Origin: JAHJDS01 sp964569795
GTDB lineage: Bacteria > Desulfobacterota > Desulfarculia > Desulfarculales > JAHJDS01
NCBI GenBank assembly: GCA_964569795.1
Contig: CAZMVB010000067.1
Location: 1 to 6,646 of the forward strand
DNA: 6,646 nucleotides
Direction: 5' to 3'
The notes below the pieces were generated by a model. It had not been told where the DNA came from, did not search any database, and saw only the letters and a list, made by a program, of their open reading frames with translations. Below, in pieces: positions 1-5,893 of this stretch. The position numbers and the translations under genes were made by a program. Positions within the stretch are counted from its first letter, which is position 1. Every line of letters starts with the position of its first letter.

Positions 1-84
1 TGCCCGGGGAGGGAATCGAACCCTCACGGGGAAGTCCCCAGGGGATTTTAAGTCCCCAGCGTCTACCTGTTCCGCCACCCGGGC
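1..84 (-). tRNA. tRNA-Leu, anticodon UAA
   Basis: The minus strand folds into a class II tRNA. The acceptor stem pairs GCCCGGG (84 to 78) with CCCGGGC (8 to 2), and position 1 gives discriminator A, typical of leucine tRNAs. The anticodon stem GGGGA/TCCCC encloses the seven-base loop CTTAAAA, with anticodon TAA at 50 to 48. A long variable arm with a GGGG/CCCC stem follows, as expected for tRNA-Leu, and then the T arm with GGTTCGATTCC. The mature body ends exactly at the window edge, so whether the 3' CCA is encoded cannot be seen. It lies about 40 bp after the TIM-barrel gene on the same strand and may be cotranscribed with it. No good -10 box is visible immediately upstream. Confidence 0.97.
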
Positions 85-126
85 CGAAACCACGGCCCTA
101 CCAATAGCCCAGGTCAAGCCCAATCG

Positions 127-1065
127 TCAACCGGCCCGAATTGGCTCGACCGCCAGTCGCTTCAAGCTCTCGATCAGTTCCACGTTTCGATCATAGGCCA
201 CGTAATCGGGCTCCCCCAGCTCGGGAATCAGGCGCCGGGGCCCGAGAGGGATCAGGCCCCGGACCACGGTCTCCATATCCAGTTCGCCCCGCACCCGGCC
301 GTCGCAATCCGGGCCGTATCCCCGGAGGTTGCCCGCGTGGACGTGGGCCAGGCGGCCCGGGGCCAGTAGTTTCGCCTCGGCGATCACGGCCCGGTTCAGG
401 GACAGGCCGGCGCACCTGGCCGCGGCCCGCTTCTCGGCCGGTCCGACGACCGCCTCGAAACGTCCCTCGGCCGTGTCCACCCCGGCCCCCTGGGCGGCGG
501 CCTCCCGGGCGGCCAGGAGCGAGGCCCCCAGATGGGCCGTGTCCAGGCAGACCGGCAGATCGATTGCCGCGAAGTCGTCCATCATCCGCCCGATGGGACC
601 AAAGGCCGCCCGGCCGGCCCCGATGAAGTCTATGGGCAGGATATTCTCGAGGACCAGCCTGGGCCCCAGGGAGCCGTAGTATTCCTTGGCCGCGATCAGG
701 GCCTCGGCCCGGTCCGCGACCGGGGCCGGCTCACCAGCGGCCAGGACCGTTGCCCCGGCCACCAGGTGGATTGTCACCGCCCGGGCCCCGAACCGCTCGG
801 CCGCCTCGAACACGGCCTCGATCCGGGCCCGGCTCTCGGACCGGATATGCGGGTCGTGGCTGAGCGGGTCCACCGGAACCCCGGGCCGCAACCGGTCGCC
901 CACCTCATAGGTCACCTCGGGGAAGTGATCGGCGCAAAAGGCCAGCAAATCCGGGTCCAGGGGCCGGCCGACCAGCAGCACCTCCAGGCCGTCGGCGGCG
1001 ACCCCTTGCCGGGCCTCGATCTGGTCCTTGACCAGCAGGGCCTTGGCCAGGACCCGCGAGGCCAC
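127..1065 (-). CDS. TIM-barrel protein, sugar phosphate isomerase/epimerase (AP endonuclease 2) superfamily
   Basis: A protein of 312 residues if started at GTG 1065. It resembles the xylose isomerase-like TIM barrels that bind divalent metals and act on sugars or on phosphodiesters (endonuclease IV relatives). Strand-end motifs carry likely metal ligands in the family order: TIH (His100), LEN (Glu140), CLDTAH (Asp175, His178), HVH (His241, His243) and IPELGE (Glu282). A further HDPH lies near residues 70 to 73. The substrate cannot be told from sequence; an isomerase, an epimerase, or a phosphodiesterase such as the CbiR type are all possible. The conserved barrel appears complete, with no signal peptide or membrane segment, so it is probably cytoplasmic. 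A TTG at 1074 would overlap the radC stop as TTGA, but the GGGAG at 1079 to 1075 touches that TTG and sits nine bases from the GTG, so GTG is preferred. It appears translationally coupled to radC. Confidence 0.85.
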   Translation of the reverse strand: MASRVLAKALLVKDQIEARQGVAADGLEVLLVGRPLDPDLLAFCADHFPEVTYEVGDRLRPGVPVDPLSHDPHIRSESRARIEAVFEAAERFGARAVTIHLVAGATVLAAGEPAPVADRAEALIAAKEYYGSLGPRLVLENILPIDFIGAGRAAFGPIGRMMDDFAAIDLPVCLDTAHLGASLLAAREAAAQGAGVDTAEGRFEAVVGPAEKRAAARCAGLSLNRAVIAEAKLLAPGRLAHVHAGNLRGYGPDCDGRVRGELDMETVVRGLIPLGPRRLIPELGEPDYVAYDRNVELIESLKRLAVEPIRAG

Positions 1066-1070
1066 CAGAC

Positions 1071-1874
1071 TCAACTCCCGTTCAGGCGGGTGAGCAGGCG
1101 GTCCGCCTCCTTCTGAAATTTCTTGATGTGCCCGTCATCGGCCAGGGAGCAGTACTGGTTGTTGCCGATCACCAGGTGATCGAGCACCCCCACGTCCACC
1201 GCCCGGCAGGCGAAGACCAGTTGCCGGGTCAGGCGCCGGTCGTCCGCGGAGGGGGTCGGATCGCCCGAGGGGTGATTGTGGGCGAAGATGACCTTGGCGG
1301 CGTTGTGGTGCAGGGCCCGGGCGACCACCTCCCGGGGATAGACCGCGCTCTGGGTCAGGGTGCCGGCGAAGACGTCCTCGACGGTGATGACCTGATGCTT
1401 GTTGGTCAGGAAGATGACCCGGAAGACCTCGCGTTTGAGGTCGCGCATGGTCAGGTTCAGGAAGTCGAAGGCCTGGGCCGAGGTGTTGATGGCCTCGCCG
1501 TGAATCAGCCGCTGCCGCAGATAGCGCCGGGCCACCTGGTGGATGAGCTTGATGCCCAGGACGTTTTTGGGGCCGATGCCCTTGATCTGGGCCAGTTCCT
1601 CCCGGTCGGCCTCGAAGACCAGGCGCAGGTTGCCGAACCGTTTCATCAGGGCCCGGGCCTGCTGCTTGCAGTCCTGCCGCGGGGTGGCCAGGGTGAGGAG
1701 CAGCTCGAGGACCTCCTCGTCGGTGAACTTGGCCAGGCCGTGGGTCAGGAATTTGTCCCTCAGCCGGCCGCGGTGGCCCGCGCCGGGGTGGGCCGGGCGG
1801 GGCTTGACCGCGTCGCCTTTGGTCTCGAGTGCCGCCTCCTTGACCGACGGCGGCCGGTGGCGCTTCTCAGACAT
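1071..1874 (-). CDS. radC: RadC family protein (JAMM/MPN+ domain)
   Basis: A 267-residue protein, slightly longer than typical RadC (about 220 to 230) because of a basic N-terminal extension of roughly 30 residues. Residues 30 to 115 form the helical N-terminal region, ending in a helix-hairpin-helix-like IKGIGPKNVLGIKL (97 to 110). The C-terminal half is the JAMM metalloprotease fold: Glu149 in KREVFRV, then His199, His201, Ser209 and Asp212 in the HxHx7SxxD arrangement (HNHPSGDPTPSADD), so all expected zinc ligands and catalytic residues are present. The family was first named for DNA repair, but later genetic work did not support a direct repair role, and its substrate is unknown. The ATG start at 1874 has AAGG ten bases upstream, overlapping the stop of the preceding glycosyltransferase gene 12 bp away, which suggests operon expression and coupling. 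It is probably cytoplasmic. Confidence 0.95.
   Translation of the reverse strand: MSEKRHRPPSVKEAALETKGDAVKPRPAHPGAGHRGRLRDKFLTHGLAKFTDEEVLELLLTLATPRQDCKQQARALMKRFGNLRLVFEADREELAQIKGIGPKNVLGIKLIHQVARRYLRQRLIHGEAINTSAQAFDFLNLTMRDLKREVFRVIFLTNKHQVITVEDVFAGTLTQSAVYPREVVARALHHNAAKVIFAHNHPSGDPTPSADDRRLTRQLVFACRAVDVGVLDHLVIGNNQYCSLADDGHIKKFQKEADRLLTRLNGS
1075..1079 (-). promoter_or_regulatory. Ribosome binding site GGGAG of the TIM-barrel gene
   Basis: GGGAG lies within the last codons of radC. It leaves zero spacing to the TTG at 1074 but nine bases to the in-frame GTG at 1065 to 1063, which is why the GTG is chosen as the start. Confidence 0.5.
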
Positions 1875-1886
1875 GGCAGGTCAACC

Positions 1887-4001
1887 TTAGCCGGTTTCGG
1901 GGTGGAACACAAGCGGGGCCAGCCGCTCCTGGATGACCCGGAACAGGGCGGGGTGCAGGCCGGCCGACGGCGGATGGATCAGGACCCGGCCGAACCGGCC
2001 GCTCCCCGAGGCCCGGTCGATCTTGAGGGCCAGGGCGGTCAGGTCATCGCCCACGTGCCAGGACATATTACCCAACACCCGCCCGGTGTGTCCGGCCAAG
2101 AGGCCCAGCTTGAACACGTCCGCGTCCGGCTCGACCACCAGCCAGGACCTGACCCGGGGCCAGCGCCGGGCCAGGGCCTCGAGGTGATAGCCCAGGCCGG
2201 CCCCCAGGACCAGGTGCCAGTGGTCAGGTTCCAGGTCGAGCCCGGCGGCCCATTGTTCGGCCTCCTCCACGGGCCGGCGCAGGCTGTGCAGGGTCCGCCA
2301 TTTGCCCCCCGGGCCGAGCACCCGGAGACTGGGGTGACCGTCCGGGGTGGATCGCAGTTCGAGCCGGCCGCGGTTTCGGTCCAGGACGGCCTCGGTCTGC
2401 CGGCGCTGGAAGTCCTCGATCTCGGCCGGTCCCCGGGCCGGCGGCAGGTCCCGGCCGGTCGCGGCCAGGACCCGCTCAGCGGCGGTCAGCACTTGCTCCA
2501 CGGTGATGGCCGCCATGCAGTCCACGGTCTCCCGCTCGCACCGGGCACTGAAGGACGGGATCGGCCGCCGGGCCAGGCAGTCGGCGCAGGGCAGATCGGC
2601 CTCCAGGGCCACGAAGTCGCCCGTCTCGGGCAGCCGCTTGGCCGCGGGCACGCACCCGAACAGACCGACCAGGGGTGTTTTCAGGGCAATGGCGATGTGG
2701 AGCAGCCCCGAGTCCGCCCCGATGAGGCCGTCCAGCCGGGAGATGACCCCCATCAGGTCCCGGAGCGAAAGGGATCCCCGCAGGTCGATCACCCCGGGCA
2801 GCGGGGCCACCTCGCCGTCGGCCGGCTGACCCAGGACCACCACCTTCACCCCGCGGACCACGGCCAGGTCCCAGGCCACGGCGTCCCACCTCGTAGGTGC
2901 CCAGGTCCGCTCGGGCCAGGACGTGGCGGCGTGGAGCCCGATGACCGTCTCGCCGTCCCGGACGCCGCGGTCGGCCAGGAGCGAGGCCGCCCGCGTCCGC
3001 TCGGCCCGGCTCAGGTACAGCTCGGGCGAAAGAATGGCCGGTGCCACCCCGGCCTGGCGGGCGTAGGCCGTCACGGCGTGGAGGTCAGGCGTGTATTCAT
3101 AGGCCAGCTCGAACCGGTCGTCAAAGCAGAGATAGGCCGGCCCGGTGATCACGCCGCTGACGCGGGGATTGTCCCGGAAGACCTCGCCGTGGACGGTCTG
3201 GACCCAGATCTCGGTCCCGGGTTCGGCGGCCTGGAGCGCCCGGATGATGGGCGTGGTCAGGATGACGTCGCCCAGGGCGATGAAGCGCTGGAGCAGGACC
3301 CGTCTCGGTCCCGTGTCCCGGGCGATCTCCTCCGGGGCGCAGACCGCCAGGACACGCCCGGGCAGCGAGGGATAGTACCAGCGACGCACCGGACAGCCGA
3401 GCCGGTCCATGACCCTGGCCAGCGAGGACCGGTCATAGATCGCCGCGGCCCCGGGGGCGTGCTCGGACCACCACCCGGCCGGCCGGGACTGGAAGGCCGG
3501 CGATTCCGAGGTCCAGGTCTCGACCAGGGCCAGTCCCCCTGAAGCCAGGAGCCGATCCAGGCCGGACAGGGCCGCCAGGGGATCGGGCAGGCGTTCGATC
3601 AGGCCCGGGAGCCAGATGAGGTCATAGCCGCCGCCGGTTCGGTCGAGAAGAGACGGGAAGCCCTCGGGCGCCGGCGATCCTGGGAGGGAATCCGCCGCGA
3701 GTCCGGCCTCCCGGGCCGCCTCGATAAGCGGCCCGGCCCCGGGGCCCAGGGCCAGGAGGCGCTGGCCGGCGTGGAGGCGTCCGGAAAAATCGATCCGGCC
3801 TCGGGCCAGTCGTCGGGCGATTTCAGGCTGCTCGGCGGCCGACGGGGCCGGGTCGCCGGTCGGTTCGGTCCGGGAGGGCCCGGACAGGGCCAGGGCCCGG
3901 TGCAGGCCGCATTCCGGGCAGCGGACCAGCCGCCGTCCGGCCAGGCGCCCCTTTTCTTGCCGGTCCTTGGCCCCGCAGACCGGACAGGGCGGGTCGGTCA
4001 C
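1887..4001 (-). CDS. Multidomain protein: zinc ribbon, methyltransferase-like, GT9 glycosyltransferase, Maf/CgeB N-terminal-like domain
   Basis: A 704-residue protein. The reading frame stays open upstream to 4760, but that stretch is out of frame with AmrS. GTG at 4001 overlaps the amrS stop as GTGA and begins just before a zinc ribbon (Cys6, Cys9, Cys28, Cys31), so it is taken as the start. Residues 80 to 220 resemble Methyltransf_23: a degenerate glycine loop LLALGPGAG and LIERLPDPLAAL followed by LLASGGLALVETW. Residues 233 to 515 are a GT9, heptosyltransferase-like domain: VLLQRFIALGDVILTTPIIRAL at the start, GLHAATSWPERTW, GADSGLLHIAIALKTPLVGLFG near the nucleotide-sugar site, and the cysteine set 472, 475, 488, 495 found in many GT9 proteins. 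Residues 525 to 704 contain LVLGAGLGYHLEAL and LVVEPDADVFKLGLL, like the domain that precedes the catalytic part of Maf flagellin glycosyltransferases and CgeB-type proteins. Likely role: cytoplasmic sugar transfer to a surface glycan or glycoprotein; acceptor and sugar unknown. Confidence 0.85.
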   Translation of the reverse strand: MTDPPCPVCGAKDRQEKGRLAGRRLVRCPECGLHRALALSGPSRTEPTGDPAPSAAEQPEIARRLARGRIDFSGRLHAGQRLLALGPGAGPLIEAAREAGLAADSLPGSPAPEGFPSLLDRTGGGYDLIWLPGLIERLPDPLAALSGLDRLLASGGLALVETWTSESPAFQSRPAGWWSEHAPGAAAIYDRSSLARVMDRLGCPVRRWYYPSLPGRVLAVCAPEEIARDTGPRRVLLQRFIALGDVILTTPIIRALQAAEPGTEIWVQTVHGEVFRDNPRVSGVITGPAYLCFDDRFELAYEYTPDLHAVTAYARQAGVAPAILSPELYLSRAERTRAASLLADRGVRDGETVIGLHAATSWPERTWAPTRWDAVAWDLAVVRGVKVVVLGQPADGEVAPLPGVIDLRGSLSLRDLMGVISRLDGLIGADSGLLHIAIALKTPLVGLFGCVPAAKRLPETGDFVALEADLPCADCLARRPIPSFSARCERETVDCMAAITVEQVLTAAERVLAATGRDLPPARGPAEIEDFQRRQTEAVLDRNRGRLELRSTPDGHPSLRVLGPGGKWRTLHSLRRPVEEAEQWAAGLDLEPDHWHLVLGAGLGYHLEALARRWPRVRSWLVVEPDADVFKLGLLAGHTGRVLGNMSWHVGDDLTALALKIDRASGSGRFGRVLIHPPSAGLHPALFRVIQERLAPLVFHPETG

Positions 4002-5014
4002 GGGCTCAGGCCCAGGCCGGCCACGGGCGTCTGGCAGTCGGGGCACTGGTCGTCGGTGATGACGTTTTGGGAGACGAAATATCCCCGGCGGCGGATGAGG
4101 CGCCGGCCGCAGTGGTGGCAGAAGGTGTCCCCGTCCTCCTCGCCGTGGATGTTGCCGGTGTAAACGTAGCGCAGGCCCTTGTCCAGGCCCATCTTGCGGA
4201 TGCGCTGTAAAAACTCGGCGCTGGTCGGCGGCAGGTCGGTCCGGTGGTAGCGCGGGAAGAAGCGGGAGATGTGCCAGGGCGTTTCCGGGCCCAGTTCGAG
4301 CAGAAAATCGACCATTTCCTCCAGCTCGGCCTCGTCGTCGTTCAACGAGGGGATGATCAGGGTCGTCACCTCGAGCCAGACCTGCTGCTCCTTGAGCTTG
4401 CGGAGGCTGGCCAGGACTCCCTCGAGTCTGGCCCCGCACTGCTGTTTGTAGAACGAGTCGCGAAACGATTTGAGGTCCACGTTGGCCGCGGCCAGGTCCG
4501 GATGAATCATGTCCAGGGCCTCGTCGGACATGTAGCCGTTGCTGACGAACACGGTCTTGATCCCCTGGGTGGCGGCCGCCCGGGCGATCTCCAGGGCGGT
4601 CTCGAAGTAGATGGTCGGCTCGGTATAGGTGCAGGCGATGGTTTGGCAGCCGGTTTGGCGGGCCGCGGCGACGATCTGTTCCGGGGTCCGGTCGCGGCCC
4701 ATGATCTGGCCGGCGTCGGCCGGCATCTGGGAGATGTCGGCGTTCTGGCAGAAGGTGCACTTGAAGTTGCAGCCGACGGTGGCCACCGAGTAGGACAGCG
4801 ACCCGGGAAAGACGTGGAACAGGGGTTTCTTTTCGATGGGGTCCACGTTCTCGGTGATGATCTTGCGATAGACCAGGGATTCGAGGTCGCCGTCGATGTT
4901 TTTCCGGACGTGGCAGAGGCCGGTCCGGCCGTCCTTGATCAGGCAGCGGTGCCGGCAGAGGCGGCAGCGAACCTTGTTGTCCTCGAGGCGGTCAAAAAGC
5001 AGGGCGGTGCTCAT
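3998..5014 (-). CDS. amrS: AmmeMemoRadiSam system radical SAM enzyme (AmrS)
   Basis: A 338-residue radical SAM protein of the AmrS group, related to pyruvate formate-lyase activating enzymes. The N-terminal cysteines CRLCRHRC and GLC (Cys17, 20, 24, 34) suggest a metal site. The 4Fe-4S/SAM motif GCNFKCTFC follows (Cys82, 86, 89). Family signatures continue with CTYTEPTIYFE, VSNGYMS, NVDLKSF, FFPRYHRTDLPPT and LRYVYTGNIHGEE. A C-terminal CHHC...CPDC zinc ribbon (Cys299, 302, 324, 327) completes the usual architecture at normal length. AmrS is usually encoded with AMMECR1-domain and Memo-domain proteins in a system whose reaction is not established; neither partner is adjacent here. ATG at 5014 is preferred over an in-frame TTG at 5029: it starts directly at MSTALLFDRL, with a GAAGAG element seven bases upstream. 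It overlaps the methyltransferase gene by 23 bp and the next gene by 4 bp, implying coupled translation. Likely oxygen-sensitive and cytoplasmic. Confidence 0.93.
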   Translation of the reverse strand: MSTALLFDRLEDNKVRCRLCRHRCLIKDGRTGLCHVRKNIDGDLESLVYRKIITENVDPIEKKPLFHVFPGSLSYSVATVGCNFKCTFCQNADISQMPADAGQIMGRDRTPEQIVAAARQTGCQTIACTYTEPTIYFETALEIARAAATQGIKTVFVSNGYMSDEALDMIHPDLAAANVDLKSFRDSFYKQQCGARLEGVLASLRKLKEQQVWLEVTTLIIPSLNDDEAELEEMVDFLLELGPETPWHISRFFPRYHRTDLPPTSAEFLQRIRKMGLDKGLRYVYTGNIHGEEDGDTFCHHCGRRLIRRRGYFVSQNVITDDQCPDCQTPVAGLGLSP

Positions 5015-5804
5015 GAGGCATCTCTTCAAAAAACCCGGCCCCGCAGCCCGAGACCGGCGGCACCAGGGCCGGATTGGCCCGCCGGCGGACGTCGGCCTTC
5101 AACTCGAGGTTGGCCGTGCGGGTGGTGATGGTGATCTCGGCCACCAGGCCGACGTAGGCCCCGAAGGGACTGCGCTGCATCCACGAGCAGCGTTCGATGA
5201 CGCCGGTCACCGGCTGCCAGGACAGGGGCAGGGTGAAGACCGAACGCCACCGGACCGTCCTCGGTCCGGCGCAGCGGGCGATCATGGCCTTGAGCTTCCA
5301 GGGGCTGATGAAATCGGCCCGGCGGTAAACTGAATCGGTCACCAGCCCCTTGAGGCGGCGAAAGACGGCGATGAAGCTGTAGGGGTTCAACACGCCCAGG
5401 TAGAGGCGCCCCAGGGTCACCCGGACCGCCTCGCGGAGGGCCTCCTCGGGATCGGCCGTGAATTCGAGGACCGTGTTCAGGCAGGTCAGGTCAAAGGCAT
5501 TGTCCTCGAAGGGCAGGTCCTCGGCCGCGCCCCGGTGGACGTCCGCGCCCGGCCCCAGCCGCCGCCGGGCCAGATCGACCATGGCCGGGTCCAGGTCCAG
5601 GCCGGTGACGAACAGGCCCCGCTGGCGGAGGTCGGCCAGCCATCGTCCGGTGCCGCAGCCCACGTCCAGGACCCGCTCCCCGCGCCGGGGGGCGATCAGC
5701 TCGCGGGCGACCCGGTCCTCGACCTCGAGCAGTCTTCGCCCTCGGGCCGACCTTTCCCAGGCGGCGAACTCCTCGGCGACTGGATGATCCGGACGATCGA
5801 CCAT
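4992..5804 (-). CDS. Class I SAM-dependent methyltransferase
   Basis: A 270-residue protein with a Methyltransf_11-type Rossmann fold. Motif I is VLDVGCGTGRWL (residues 45 to 56). The acidic SAM-ribose ligand is in VTGLDLDPAMVDLARRR (Asp70 or Asp72). The adenine-contact region is GAAEDLPFEDNAFDLTCLNTVLEF (92 to 115), followed by DPEEALREAVRV. The C-terminal half (140 to 230) resembles substrate-cap regions of small-molecule methyltransferases, but the substrate (lipid, quinone, metabolite or other) cannot be assigned. The last 40 or so residues look unstructured and overlap the start of amrS. The frame opens with GTG at 5825, but that is almost at the predicted transcription start. ATG at 5804 follows a G-rich Shine-Dalgarno region and gives a normal N-terminus (MVDRPDHPVAEEF). 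It is the first gene of the apparent operon. Confidence 0.9.
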   Translation of the reverse strand: MVDRPDHPVAEEFAAWERSARGRRLLEVEDRVARELIAPRRGERVLDVGCGTGRWLADLRQRGLFVTGLDLDPAMVDLARRRLGPGADVHRGAAEDLPFEDNAFDLTCLNTVLEFTADPEEALREAVRVTLGRLYLGVLNPYSFIAVFRRLKGLVTDSVYRRADFISPWKLKAMIARCAGPRTVRWRSVFTLPLSWQPVTGVIERCSWMQRSPFGAYVGLVAEITITTRTANLELKADVRRRANPALVPPVSGCGAGFFEEMPHEHRPAF

Positions 5805-5807
5805 TGA

Positions 5808-5817
5808 CTCCCACCCC
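5808..5817 (-). promoter_or_regulatory. Ribosome binding site region of the methyltransferase
   Basis: The minus strand reads GGGGTGGGAG and then TCA before ATG 5804. The GGGAG part is closer than usual (three bases), while the GGGG part is at a normal distance. It supports the ATG over the upstream GTG at 5825. Confidence 0.45.
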
Positions 5818-5833
5818 GCGGCCACGCGTCTCT

Positions 5834-5862
5834 ATTCTAACGGTCCCCCGGGGGGGAAGCAA
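5834..5862 (-). promoter_or_regulatory. Sigma-70-type promoter for the methyltransferase-amrS operon
   Basis: On the minus strand, TTGCTT (5862 to 5857) and TAGAAT (5839 to 5834) are separated by exactly 17 bp. The -10 box matches the consensus at five of six positions, the -35 at three of six (the TTG). TAGAAT sits in a short AT-rich patch that stands out from the GC-rich surroundings. Transcription would begin near 5827, leaving a leader of about 23 bases before ATG 5804. The spacer contains seven C followed by five G, a self-complementary run that is unusual between promoter boxes. It lies between the cheW stop (5894) and the methyltransferase start, a 68-to-89-bp region with no other gene. 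Confidence 0.6.
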
Positions 5863-5893
5863 GGCCCGCGACGGCCGGGGGCGATCCGGGCCG

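Noticed and set aside
89..117. TTGACC (117 to 112) as a -35 box of a promoter for tRNA-Leu.
   Set aside because: At 17-bp spacing the -10 position reads CGTGGT, which is not a -10 box, and other spacings give only poor matches.
1128..3542. Very long open plus-strand frame (about 800 codons) opposite radC and the glycosyltransferase gene.
   Set aside because: Its translation is a Gly/Pro/Asp/Gln/Val-rich composition without any family motif, and it is fully antisense to two genes with clear family motifs. Long antisense frames are expected in GC-rich coding DNA.
3990..4010. Programmed frameshift that would fuse AmrS to the glycosyltransferase protein, since the latter frame is open on both sides of the junction.
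   Set aside because: No slippery heptamer or clear stimulatory structure is visible at the overlap; a GTGA stop-start overlap explains the arrangement.
4002..4760. Upstream extension of the glycosyltransferase frame by 253 codons, giving a 957-residue product.
   Set aside because: The extension is an out-of-frame reading of amrS, rich in Arg, Pro and Gly with no domain. The zinc ribbon starts directly after GTG 4001, which overlaps the amrS stop.
5535..5807. Short plus-strand frames opposite the methyltransferase gene, and similar ones opposite cheW.
   Set aside because: They have no recognisable motif, are antisense to strongly supported genes, and have the Arg/Pro/Gly-rich composition typical of shadow frames.
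5863..5892. Possible terminator after cheW: GGCCCG (5892 to 5887) pairing with CGGGCC (5868 to 5863).
   Set aside because: The loop is 18 bases, the stem only six pairs and the following TTGCTT is not a T run; it also serves as the putative -35 box. Too weak to call.
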